DNA from: Elysia marginata
Taxonomy: Eukaryota > Mollusca > Gastropoda > Plakobranchidae
Length of the DNA: 23,755 nt
Reading direction: 5' to 3'
NCBI GenBank assembly: GCA_019649035.1
Contig: BMAT01009103.1
Coordinates: 240,232 to 263,986, forward strand
Part shown: piece by piece, positions 1 through 9,928 of the stretch
How positions within the stretch are numbered: position 1 is the stretch's first letter
Layout: every line of letters starts with the position of its first letter
Notes under the pieces: model-generated
What the model was told of the DNA's origin: nothing
Database searches by the model: none
What the model saw: only the letters and a program-made list of their open reading frames with translations
Translations under genes and position numbers: made by a program

Positions 1-182
1 CGAGAACAATAGAATTTTCGAATGGCGCTCAGTTGGGGTGCAGCCGTTACAGAGGGGTGGACTGGGGAAACTTAGGGTAAATTGCTTCCCCAAGGCAATT
101 GCAACATTACATGGTCGGGAATCGAACCTGCGACCCCCAGATCTCAAGTCCGACGCGCTAACCACTCTGCCACGCTACCCTA
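1..182 (-). mobile_element. tRNA-derived SINE (tRNA-Ser-like head)
   Basis: On the minus strand this begins near 182 with a tRNA-like head. The A box TGGCAGAGTGG is at 162-172 and the B box GGTTCGATTCC at 118-128, with an anticodon-loop-like CTTGAGA between them, resembling tRNA-Ser(UGA). The T stem does not pair properly and there is no long variable arm, so this is not a working tRNA-Ser. The downstream body (about 30-110) reads TTGCCTTGGGGAAGCAATTT and then a stretch rich in CCCCAGTCCACCC. This recalls the conserved CCTTGGGCAAGGCACTTTAC-type central domain shared by many metazoan SINEs; that match is from memory. The element may continue past the left window edge. Confidence 0.85.
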
Positions 183-1639
183 TGTCGGTATCACATAAAT
201 TATGAACTAAAACTGCTATCTTGGACATTTCAAACTTACTCGGTGAACTTCACACAAGCAAAACTAACTTATGTGCTATCATGGTGCAATCCATGCACGC
301 TACTAAAAAAATTCGATTACAATGAGTAATATTTGTTGTTGTTGCTGTTGTGTTTTAAAGGTCATGTAAAAGGAGATTTATTTTTAAATTTTATTACTTT
401 AGGTAAGTCATGAAAAGATTTTAATACGTCTCCTGTGCATAATCTTTGTGACATATTAATTATCTATTACTCAATCAAAACACACTGATAACGTCTACCT
501 GATGGCCGTCCTATTACCTGATCCAGTGATACTATTGATTATGTCACCCATGCTAAAGACCTCTTAACCTTCAACACTTGGTAAACAACGTTCTAATGAA
601 CAAAGTTCACATCAATACTGGGTTACAGTTTATATGATTGATTTGGTAAACTAAAAAAAGGACAGATGCAGAAATGAACCCATTTAACAATGATAATTAT
701 TCCGCCTCAATAAAAAAAAAACTAGTGGGTTCACTAGTATCAAGAGAAGATGTGTAATCTCATTCTAGTTTTTATCGTGAGATATTTTATACAATAGCAA
801 TGTCTTTTAATTTTTACTAATTCAAACTATTTATTAACAAGAGTGTAATAAGATTACTTAACAAATTACAGAAAAGCAACTGAGGATTGCACAAAGGATG
901 GAAATAGGTGGTTTAAAAAAAGAGTAGAAAGACGGGGTGGGGAAAGGAGGGAGAGAGAGAGAGAGATCTGTGGATGAGAGTTTAAGGATAGGCGAGTGGA
1001 AGAAAGACAGACGACAAAGGCAAAGAAACACAATTTTTTAAAACAGCGAGATTGTAATCAGTAAGTAGACTGCTACTTCTAGGAATCTAATAGAAACTTC
1101 AGACCGTCATCAAGAAATCACAGCCCCCCCCCCTCTCCCCTTTCTCAAAAATAAAACGATAAGGTAGCTATCTTTTAAAATATTGATTGGGGAAAAGTGC
1201 ACTGTATCATTAATGTCAAAATTGTATATACTTATAATTGAATATTCACACCATCTCAGCACCAAGCCCAGTACTTATTTTCCTCAATCCTAACTTTGTC
1301 AGAGAGTGTACTTCTTGATTCTATGTACCAACTCCATTGAAAACCACAATCTAAAACTACATGTATTCCCAATAGATTTGTTCAACACAATGATTTTACA
1401 TATATTGAAATCGGATTTCTCAAAAGTTTTATCACCCTCATTGGAGCAATTGGCTGCTTTCTCTCAGTAACGTTTGTACTCATGGGATGCAATAAAAAAG
1501 GTTTACATCGAATAAAGTAAAGAATAAATACAATTCTAAAAATCTTTTTAATTTACCTACTAATTGTTTTGTTTTTTGGTCGAATCTATACTTAAGGTGG
1601 GAGACACTAAGGGATGTGGTGCAGCGAGAGGCTTCTTTA
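183..1639. other. Intergenic DNA, no gene seen
   Basis: AT-rich DNA without a convincing exon on either strand. It contains a short GTT-rich patch near 335-350, a purine-rich stretch with a GA run at about 950-966, and a C homopolymer at about 1124-1133 followed by CTCTCCCC. No tRNA, repeat family or conserved protein could be recognised. Confidence 0.6.
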
Positions 1640-2295
1640 CAAGAAATATGTAATTTTCATACAAGAATACAAGAATGTCTATCTGTAGGGGTGCTAGGCC
1701 CGTCGATGATCTTGAGGTTTTCGATGCCGACTACCTTGCGAGGATTGAAGCACTCGGTGTAGTGACAAGTTGCTACTGTATTTGCAGTCCTAGAGGAGTC
1801 AATCGGTGCTGTTTTTGAAGCATTTAAGCTAGATGATTGACCGCCCTTGGTGGCAAACAAATTCATGTATTTGTGATACTCATGCCAAAGAAGTTCTTTC
1901 TAACATCACAGCGGCAGGCTTGTTTATTGAATCTGTCACTGTGGCCTCTTGTTCTTGTATCATAACTAAGGAGGAGATAATCTTCCACATTGACATTATA
2001 TAGACTGTTAGCGAAGTTATATGTCTCTATTAGATCATCTCTAAGGCGGTGGTACATGAGACTTGGAAGGTCAAAAGCTTTCGGTCCATGCAGGGAAGCT
2101 GTTAGTGGCCCTCCATTGTACATATTTTCAATCATTAAGGCATCAGTCTTGTTGATTGACGACCAAACGCAGTTACCATATTGCAGGTGCCGTCTAACTA
2201 GACATATGTACAAAATAATGAATGACAGTTTATCAAGGTAGTGAAAGGACCTCCGAATAAGACATCTAGGCTGATAGCCTTGTTTCTATGTACTA
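1640..2295 (-). pseudogene. LINE (non-LTR retrotransposon) pol 3' fragment, decayed
   Basis: Read on the minus strand, this matches the C-terminal part of a Jockey/CR1-superfamily reverse transcriptase, after the catalytic core. Recognisable blocks in order are CLIRRSFHYLDKLSF, LVRRHLQYGNCVWSS, VQWRAT, FDLPSLMYHRLRDDLIETY and DTRTRGHSDRF followed by CRCDVRKNFF. LPPRAVNHLA, the counterpart of the usual WNSLPxxVVNA, comes next, then CFKNSTD. These blocks lie in different frames: VQWRAT is shifted relative to its flanks, some 10 residues before FDLPSL are missing, and the tail changes frame twice. A TAG stop lies just upstream. The catalytic YxDD motif and endonuclease are absent, so this is a 5'-truncated dead copy. 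The family tie is strong from motif order; the exact clade cannot be fixed by eye. Confidence 0.87.
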
Positions 2296-4096
2296 TGTCA
2301 ATATTTTTGTGTTATATCTCTTGAAATAATGACATTCTATTCTCGGATTAAAATAAGACTAAAGCCTGTTTTGACAATTCTGAAAAAATAAGAATATCAA
2401 AAATCCCCCGAGTGCTATAAACCTTTTTCTATTTAATTTTTTTTTTATTGTGAAGGACACACGTTTGTTATGCCACAGTCCCACAAAACGAGTCCACTTG
2501 CAAATATTGTAAGTCAATTTATAAGCACCCATATGGTGCCAATTTTCTATAATGGAATAACAATTTCATTTTGAAAACTTTTATTGCAAAAATGTAAGGC
2601 TCATAATGCATTTCGTAAAATCATTGAAGCACTTTCAGTAAATAAAAAAAAAGAAAATTATGTGAAAAGATACTGAAACTTCTTTTAATGTAAATAAACA
2701 ATGAAAGAGGAATAAATAGATTTTCAAAACGTAATTTCCAAATTTAAAACTTCTGGCATCCAAATCGTTTTGATCGTTTGCAATGCAACACTATCTAAGA
2801 CTGTTTCTGTTTATGTCAAAGGGAAATAACCACTTCTTCATTATCCACAAAATCATAAGAACAGTTAATTTTCTTACCAAGGTTTGAGCTGTGGGCAAAG
2901 CAAAAGTGAGCCTTACTTTGAATACCTGCACACTGGATGCGTTTGCATGATTATTAAGAGAAATTTTCTTCCAAGTTTCACAGATCACAACTGATGCTAA
3001 GATGTGGTGATATAAGTTATAATGCAATCAAGCATTTCAAAATAGATTGCTGTTTTCAGTTTACCCTAGAAGCATGGGTAGAAAGGAAAATTCTTTTTTT
3101 TGGAACCAACCACCAAGGAAATTATGGCGCAAAAAAATTAGTGCTTCTGGGATTAATGACGCCCTAAAGATTTTCAATTTATGTCGTTCCAATTTCTAGC
3201 TATCATTAAATTAAAAAAGAAATTTGCATGGGCAAGAATACAAAAATCTTTCAATTATGGAAAAACGAAATTGGAACCTGATGTGACTTGTTCTTAATAT
3301 CGATACCAATAATGACGAAGGAAAGTAAATGTAACAAAATAAAAGAAGAACACTCAAGCAAAAAAATATTCTGAAAAGAAAGCCTGAGACAGACTGAGAG
3401 TTATACAAAGACCAATTTATTGGTGAACCAGCTAACCCATACCACGATAGGTGTACATTTTCATAGCATATATATTTTTATCACCACATAAAAACACATC
3501 TAACTGACAAATAAAGATAACAACACACCCCTGACTTGTATGTTAACCCGGCCAAATTAAAATAAAAAAAAAAAAACATTGTAAAATGGTCATTTTCAAT
3601 TATTAAAAAAAATTCTTGGATATAACCTCATCTTATTACATGTTGAAATATGTACACTAGTTTTCATACCTACGCTTTAACACTATTTTATCATATTATT
3701 TCTTTAAACCTAAGAAAATTAAGTTCTTTTTTATTGCCACATTGTCTTCGGTACAGCCAGCAGAGAGGCCATTACATTCAATAAACATCCAACTCAAATT
3801 CTGAAAAATAAAGGTATATCAATCTATGCTTAGCAGAAGCTATAATTTCATTGTCATCATAAGCTTTTTGTAAAAGTAAAATGTTTAGTTGGACTAGTTT
3901 TTGTTAGATTTCTTAGCACATTTGTACAACAATTTAGGACTTAAATAATGTGAACTTATGAACTGCTTGTATTTATATCATATTCAATAATATGAACCTC
4001 TCAAAACACAGGCTAAACAGAAATAATTGGAAAAGATTTTAAACATTCTTGCAGCTTTTGTAAAAATAAGTGCTGTCTAAATCGTTTTCAGCTTGC
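2296..4096. other. Intergenic DNA, no gene seen
   Basis: AT-rich sequence with several A or T homopolymers (near 2440 and 3560) and no exon that I could support by splice sites plus protein similarity. The open frames here are short and lack recognisable motifs. The right end probably lies just past the transcript end of the minus-strand cilia gene. Confidence 0.55.
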
Positions 4097-4102
4097 TTTA
4101 TT
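4097..4102 (-). terminator. Candidate poly(A) signal of the CFAP144-like gene
   Basis: The plus strand reads TTTATT, so the minus strand has a canonical AATAAA about 100 nt after the TAG stop at 4203. Cleavage would be expected roughly 10-30 nt further on, near 4070-4085. AATAAA words are common in DNA this AT-rich, so the placement is an inference. Confidence 0.5.
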
Positions 4103-4202
4103 AAAGTTATTTCACTTCGATATTGGTACTTTCGTTGTGATTTTAAATTATTCCAAACAAATTTGCTTAAGAACTTATAGGATAAGAACGCGGCCAGCCC
4201 TG

Positions 4203-4316
4203 CTAGTTCATGTTTTCTTGCTGTTCTTTTATCCTCCATGCGGCATCCATATACTTTGTTATGCTGGAGTTTTGTCGATGAAAGCAGAGTCGCTTGTCTC
4301 CAACATCATGTTCAAC
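4203..4316 (-). CDS. CFAP144: CFAP144-like exon 4 (stop codon)
   Basis: Acceptor TATTTTCTTCTTAAG| ends at 4317. The exon enters in phase 0 and encodes VEHDVGDKRLCFHRQNS, then ITKYMDAAWRIKEQQENMN and TAG at 4205-4203. DKRLxxxRQNSxITKYMDxAWRxKEQ is the typical C-terminal block of FAM183 proteins. The overlapping 66-codon frame starting inside it (4239) is in another frame and is not supported. Confidence 0.93.
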   Translation of the reverse strand, partial: VEHDVGDKRLCFHRQNSSITKYMDAAWRIKEQQENMN

Positions 4317-7300
4317 CTTAAGAAGAAAATAACAAATAGATAAGAACTACAAATGAATGGTGGCAGAATTGTCTAATTTAATGACAAACAGATAGAGCGA
4401 GCTAACCAATGGTGTAAAGCCCAATAACCTGATCGTGTAAAGGTATGAAATGTTTAAGATTTTCCCTAATAAATAATCTTATGCCCACACAAACATACAT
4501 GCCCAAAACTATGGCCAAAAGTCATGCCTTATCACATTGCCTTTCTAAGATTTTCACAACCATACCTTATGTGCCAGATGCTGGATGTTTCAATCTGAGG
4601 AAAATTCTATTATTGTAAATTTTGTTTTCCATGTTTTAGGCTCAACTATAAATTTAAAGGTTGTGAGAACAATAAAACAGGTAAAACGAATTTTTTTTTT
4701 ATCGGAAACTGAGAAAAATGTAAAGTGTGAAATGTCAATGCTTTGAAAAGTGCAAACATTAGCACCAAGCTTATTTGCAGTGATTTTACGTAGATATCTG
4801 AAGAAATTTGATTATGATTGATGTGCATATCAATTTGGAGATGAGAAAGAAAAAAAGAAAGTTAAAACCTTTTTCTTACAAGACCTGCCTTTTGTTGAAT
4901 TTATTGTGAATGAGGAATTGCATGTATTATATTCCCATTTTTTAAACATAATACAATGGTAAAGTGGGCATTTTGTCAGAAAACGAAAAAAAGTTGCAAA
5001 GTTATGTATAATTTATTATTTTTTCACCTTCCTGGCACTTTATTCTTTCATTCATTTTAAACTGTTTTGATTCCTTTAAACTCTAAAGTTATATCTAGGT
5101 TTTAAAAATATGCAGTTGTAAAATTTCTAGAATAATAATCTTCTTTCTTTTTATAATATAGAAAGATGCTACAAACATTGCATTGGATGGTGATACCCAC
5201 CATGTTCTCTGCAACTAGCTAGTAAAGTAAAGAAAAGTAAAGTTTCCCATAATCAAGACAACCGAAAGGGAATAATGAGCAGTGTCCTTACTTTTCAGGG
5301 AAACACCATTGTGAGGTAGTTTGCCACTGCTTTCCTTGCCATCTTTACTTTTGCTGCTATTTAGGAGACCTAGCTACCCATTAAAATATATGCTGGATAG
5401 GCACAGGTGAGCAAGTAAGGCTTTGCCTGGACTTGTGCTCGAACCCTTAACCGCTTGGATACTAGTCAACCACCCTACCAATGCACAATCGCTCAACCCA
5501 AAATGCCATGTCTAGCTATCATTAGACATTTTTTTTCAGAAAAAAAAGAAAATACTGCAATATGCTAAAGCTTGATGTCATTTATACTATTATTTGAAAG
5601 AAAATAATACAAAGTGCTTTTTAAGAAAAAATAAAAAGCATTTTAAACTAGCGCAACTTTATATCAGATTGAAACATTTTCCATTTTAGGGTTGAAATTT
5701 TTTTGGTGTATGGCTTATCATCTGCTTTTTTTTTAGTTTTCTTTTTATTGAGCATGTGTCATACCAAAGGTCTGCTTATCCATCCATATTCCTGTGCTTC
5801 AGTTTGAGGGAATGCATATTTCTTCACAGGCTCTTGATTAGCACGCTCAATCACTTGAAGGAAATGGCCTGAAAGAAAATTAAACACACAATTTCCTGAA
5901 GTACTGATAATTAGAGTTTCACGCCAGTTGTTTCTCAATATGGTCTGAAACATTTTTGCTTCTCAACTATAGCCAATGACTTGTATGTCAGAACTATTAA
6001 TTTAAGAAAACACATTTTAGAAGTAAATATATTTCTCTCTTTTCTCAATTTTTTAAAACAAGAAAAAAAAATTATAATATCTGACCAAAAATATGTAGAT
6101 AACTTGATGCAAATTTTTTTATGTTTGGAGGCTCAGAAAAAAATTTACTGCCCTAAACAGCAACGTGTAATAAAAAATTTATGACATCCAACATATTCAC
6201 AATGGTTAAGAGACTTCTAATTCAAATTGTCATAAAGTCACAATCAATACTTTGAGATTAAGAAAGTAGCCTAAAAGTGCATACATTTTATATAACGGAT
6301 CAAAGACTCTAACTCTTAGCTAAGAGTTCCAAGAGGCATAAAACTCATAGGAAATGATAACACTGTCTGCAGTTTTTAGATTAAATTATTATATTAAACT
6401 AATAACAATAATAAGATTGTTTACTAGCCTTATTATTTTAAAGTCATGAGAAAGTATACCTTGTAGCTCAGGTCGTACATCTTATTTACAAATTTCCTTT
6501 AAACTTTTAAGTAATGTTTTGAGGTAAATCTACAGCCTAGGTTGAGAAATCTAAAAATCTCAAAACCTGACAAAATATAGTTTATGTGAAGGTCTATATT
6601 CAGGCACCAGTAACTTTATTAGCGGGGACTAAACTAAAAGGGCCAAACTTGTTACTGACATGAGACGTCCACACATACCTCATAGTACTACAGTCCTCTG
6701 TAATGTTATATTTGACGGAGAATGATTTGAATTCTCATGATTGTTGTCTATATTTAATGAAGCTTTGCATAACCAATAAGGCCAGAAAATGTAAACAATC
6801 GTTTTTTACCCAGGCATGCCTACACTAGCCATAAATGAAGGCAAGCTCTTTTTTTTTAATGTTTAAAGGTTGTAATTTGAAACTCACTGTCTTCTTCTCC
6901 TTCAGCTGTATCATGTGTAGAATTTGGTTTTCCAGCCAATACATGAACTGAAATTGAAGACCATACAAAGAAAATAAATAGTTTGATTATAATTACATGT
7001 AGAATGTGTATCATATATGTATCTGACCTGAAATTGAGCACAAAAAATAAATAGCTTGATTCTAAACAAATAAACAAAAAGAGATATATTTGTATAGCAA
7101 CACAAAAACTAAGTCTAGTAGCTGAATTTCGACATTTAGAAATATATAAGTTGTTTGAAAAGTACTTACAAGCTCTGTACGATGGTACCAAAATTTTTTT
7201 CCTTTGGTTATGACTTGAATTATAGCTTTTGGAAGATAGGAAATCAGTGAGAATTTTTCTTATGAGAATGTGGAAAACCGCATTGAAATGTTTAAAATTA

Positions 7301-9777
7301 CAAAGGATTTGAATAGATCACCAACCAACACTCTATTTAAATATCTTATTTCGAGCCAGCATTTCACTTGTTTTAAGGTTGCATATAATGAAGTACACTT
7401 GAACTTTCAATAAAAGCCAAAAAGTTTTATTGCCAAATTTTGAAACTTTTATTTAAGTACTCTATTTTTTCAAATTTAATATCACCGCATCTAGACTCTT
7501 TTTGTGATTCTGTATTGCTATATGTTTTTCGACCTGATGAATGAGTAGGAAGTTGGAAGTCTTATTTTGACAAAGTGTGTTTTTAAACTCTAACATTATT
7601 TCTTTTTTTAACCCCTCTTTTTATTCTGTTAAAAATGAGCCATAGTTTCAACTTTCAATGTCTTTCTACATAGTTTTGATAGTTTAATGAAATTTGTTCA
7701 CCTCTAGAAGCTAAATAATCAGAATTACTTTTACAAAGCAACGCCTTGGAATGTGAAAAATGCAATATATCCGTTTCATATGTTTACGCAGTCAAGAAAA
7801 TCTAGAGACTAGGGTACTGGTACCTATATAATAATATTTATTCATTAAATAATTAAATATGCTTCAATTTCAAAATACATTTTGCCAAAGCATCATTCTG
7901 GTTAATTTATAATTATACAGGAAAAATATAAGAAAATCATAGGCTTTGATTCATATTTGAACATGGAGTGTCATATTAAAAAGTTTGCCAATCATGCCCC
8001 TTTCAGTTAAAAAACATCAGAGTTCTTAATCATAAAGATACCACTCAGTTGTTGATGTATGCTTTTATACCAGTAGACTTGATTACTGGAATACTCTATT
8101 AAAGGGTGGTTTACCGAGCTATTCAATTGAAAGGTTACAAAATTTCAAAACAAAGCTGCAAGAATGTCAGTAAGAAAAGAAAGGATCACAAAATCAAGAG
8201 ATACATGAAAGGGGCTCCATTGGTTGCCAATTGAACACTGCATTTGTTTTAAGACAACGTGTCAAAGTTTAAAATGTCTTAACAATCTAGCATCTTCTAG
8301 TTATACCTCATAAACCTGCAAGCATTCTAAGATCTTCAAATGCAATTATTGTGTGCAAAAGTCATTTCATCTGGTTTTGAAACTAATCTTTTTTCAACTT
8401 TTTCCCTACCTGTCTGAGAATACATGCACTTGTAATATTTCAGTACTTTTTGATAGGAACTTAAGACAGCACTTTTCAAGAGAGCTTTTTCATTAATGTT
8501 AAATTGTATCTTGTGATCTTCTTCAATCTGTCATGTGATTTTTAGATTTATGTTTTGCTTTTACAAGTAAATAGGTCTTCTATTCACAAACTTTAAAAAA
8601 AATTTGAAGCATCTTATTCCGTTATTTTTTCCTGGAATTTTTAAGATGTATTCAGTGTGATATATTGCTTTATATGTTTATGTAAAATTAATGTCAATTT
8701 TATGTTTTGCATTGAGCACTTTCTAGTGGACTATATGCACGTAATAAATAAAGTGTAACTATTATTAATAAAAGAAATAGACATGTCTGCCAGAAATACA
8801 GTGTATGGATTTTCAAAAACTATATGCTTGGAGGGGTGTCTTATTTTAACATGGCTTTGAACACAAGTTTCATACTACAATGTAGTAAAAGCACACATTC
8901 TGAGGCTGACTCATAAAATTCCACTTATCTAGGGATAGACTGACATGGTCATGGAAACTAAGGAAACTCTTCCCTAGCTCCCAAAATTGTGGATTTTCAC
9001 CAATCCACAGAAAACCATATCATCACTATTCTCCTAGCTAACATAATACACCTTTGTATTTTACGGCACTGTAATTTTTAATTAAATCAACATATTTCAA
9101 AGGCTTCTACTTTTACTAGACTCTAAGAATGTAGACTCATCTAAGCTTACATCAAGATCTGGAATCTATGTAAATTTTTAAAATTATTTTGAAAACAAAG
9201 AAAAGAAAATTCTATTTATTTTATCAAATCAAAACATGGACAAATATCTAAGATTACAGAATAGATATAGATGGATAACAGATGGAGAACAGCAAATTGT
9301 TGTATCTGTTAGATTCTAGATCAGACACTGGTTTGATCGTCCCTTCCATTTGACATTGATAAAAATAAAGAAAATCTGAACAGTTCCAGCATTCCTGATG
9401 TTATTTTCACTTCTGATCTGTCAAACTAAATCAATTTATAATTTAGACATGATGATGAAATAGATCCATGATTCTTTTCCTCTATTTACAACCTGCCTTC
9501 AGTTTGTCAAATCAAATCGACAGGACCACGAAACTCAACCAGTGCCCTAGAAGGCTAGTACTAGTAGATCTTGAATGTTAGATCGAAATCTAGAGAATCT
9601 AAATATATCTAGCTAGATCTAATGTAGATTTTCAATCTTACTCTTCTTGAAAGGATTGATTCCATAGTTTGTGAAAATTTTCTGACATCTGTTTTCCTTC
9701 GTTATTGTTTCGCAGAGAATACTATTCTGGTGAACAAAATTGACAGGGTCTTTCTCGGCCTTTTTAGAGTCCGCCAT
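4203..9777 (-). CDS. CFAP144: FAM183/CFAP144 cilia and flagella associated protein, complete 4-exon gene
   Basis: Spliced CDS on the minus strand: 9777-9642, 6947-6888, 5868-5765, 4316-4203. It is 414 nt, giving 137 residues plus a TAG stop. The start at 9777 reads AAAATGGCGG, a strong Kozak context. Conserved FAM183 blocks appear in order: DPVNFVHQNSILCETI, INPFKKIHVLAGKPNSTHD, FLQVIERANQEPVKKY, PQTEAQEYGWISRPL and ITKYMDAAWRIKEQ. All three introns are GT-AG, and their phases (1, 1, 0) join without disturbing the frame. Length is close to the usual 130-140 residues. The family (human FAM183A, now CFAP144) are small microtubule inner proteins bound inside axonemal doublets of motile cilia, so a structural role is expected. 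It has no signal peptide or membrane segment. Introns of about 2.7, 1.0 and 1.4 kb hold transposon debris. An in-frame upstream start (9816, MSFIATILLVLFK) exists but is less likely. Confidence 0.93.
5215..5500 (-). repeat. Old SINE-like repeat in CFAP144 intron 3
   Basis: On the minus strand there is a tRNA-like A box (TGGTAGGGTGGTTGAC, within 5465-5480) and B box (GGGTTCGAG, 5438-5446). A body follows that contains GTGGCAAACTACCTC and ends near an AAGTAAAG-rich tail at 5220-5240. The A-to-B distance is slightly short and both boxes are imperfect, so this is a degraded tRNA-derived repeat at best. Its composition differs from the surrounding intron. It lies in the same orientation as the host gene. 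Confidence 0.5.
5765..5868 (-). CDS. CFAP144: CFAP144-like exon 3 (104 nt)
   Basis: Acceptor TTTTCTTTCAG| just upstream of 5868; donor TTG|GTATGA at 5764. After completing the Ser codon from exon 2 it encodes HFLQVIERANQEPVKKY and then PQTEAQEYGWISRPL. This is the best-conserved core of the family. Without splicing the frame would end at once with PLV and a stop, because the donor itself contains TGA. The downstream exon with a clear FAM183 C-terminus shows that splicing is the correct reading. Confidence 0.93.
6888..6947 (-). CDS. CFAP144: CFAP144-like exon 2 (60 nt)
   Basis: A 60-nt exon with acceptor TTCAATTTCAG| at 6948 and donor GACA|GTGAGT at 6887. It encodes HVLAGKPNSTHDTAEGEED, with split codons at both ends (phase 1 in, phase 1 out). 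It corresponds to the conserved THxxTxKPxSWHD-like block of FAM183; the usual MSWHD reads NSTHD here. It is too short to be found as an ORF. Confidence 0.9.
7936..8775 (+). pseudogene. LINE pol 3' fragment (L2/CR1-like), antisense in CFAP144 intron 1
   Basis: Plus-strand reading gives successive C-terminal reverse transcriptase blocks: IIGFDSYLNMECHIKK, FQLKNIRVLNHKDTTQLL, YTSRLDYWNTLLKGGLPSY, NKAARMSVRKERITKS, LHWLPIEHCICFKT, LKCLNNLASSSY and finally LSENTCTCNISVLFDRNLRQ. The order matches the SRLDYCNSLLxGLP ... LHWLPIxxRIxFK ... LAPSYL pattern of L2/CR1/Rex1-type LINEs. At least two frameshifts (near 8005 and 8070, another near 8160) and stops at T*KG and TS*TC kill it. The 3' end near 8743-8775 reads AATAAATAAAGTG and then ATTATTAATAA, like the short A/T-repeat tails of these elements. 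The YxDD core is missing, so it is 5'-truncated. Confidence 0.9.
9540..9626. repeat. CTAGATC-rich low-complexity block
   Basis: A run of overlapping CTAG, AGATCT and TCTAGA words sits just inside intron 1 of the cilia gene. Looser AGATCT/TAGATC words are scattered through 9110-9340. It looks like a decayed short tandem repeat with a roughly six-base unit. Confidence 0.55.
9642..9777 (-). CDS. CFAP144: CFAP144-like exon 1 (start codon)
   Basis: Encodes residues 1-45, MADSKKAEKD through NPFKK, plus the first base of codon 46. The donor is AAGA|GTAAGA, with GT at 9641-9640. The charged N-terminus is followed by the family signature VHQNSILCETITKE. Exon 2 supplies TT, giving an ATT (Ile) codon, so the join reads NPFKK-I-HVLAGKP. 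Confidence 0.92.
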
Positions 9778-9880
9778 TTTGAATAACACCAACAAAATCG
9801 TTGCTATGAATGACACACTTACTGTTCCTACTTTTACAAAGGGAGGTCATTACGGAAAACGTACGTTTGTTAATAATAAA
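9778..9880 (-). promoter_or_regulatory. Candidate 5' flank of the cilia gene with forkhead-like and RFX-like sites
   Basis: Within 100 nt upstream of the minus-strand ATG there is CGTTTGTTAA (9864-9873), close to the TGTTTGTTTA-type FOXJ1 forkhead site. GTTGCTATG (9800-9808) resembles the left half of an RFX X-box, but its right half is not conserved. The start itself, AAAATGGCGG, also resembles a YY1 site. FOXJ1 and RFX factors drive motile-cilia genes in animals. No TATA box could be assigned. All of this is inferred from motif resemblance. Confidence 0.35.
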
Positions 9881-9928
9881 TTATTATTCTTGGGATTGTT
9901 TTTATTGATGTTAGGTTTGCTAATCTAG

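Noticed and set aside
118-172. A functional tRNA-Ser gene
   Set aside because: The A and B boxes are present, but the T stem does not pair, the long variable arm of tRNA-Ser is missing, and a SINE body follows.
1990-2241. Plus-strand 83-residue frame
   Set aside because: It is the shadow of the minus-strand LINE fragment.
4039-4239. 66-residue minus-strand frame MEDKRTARKHELAGL
   Set aside because: Its first codons overlap CFAP144-like exon 4 in another frame, and the rest is the 3' UTR of that gene.
6856-7191. 111-residue minus-strand frame covering exon 2
   Set aside because: Only the 60-nt part between splice sites is coding; the rest is intron that happens to be open.
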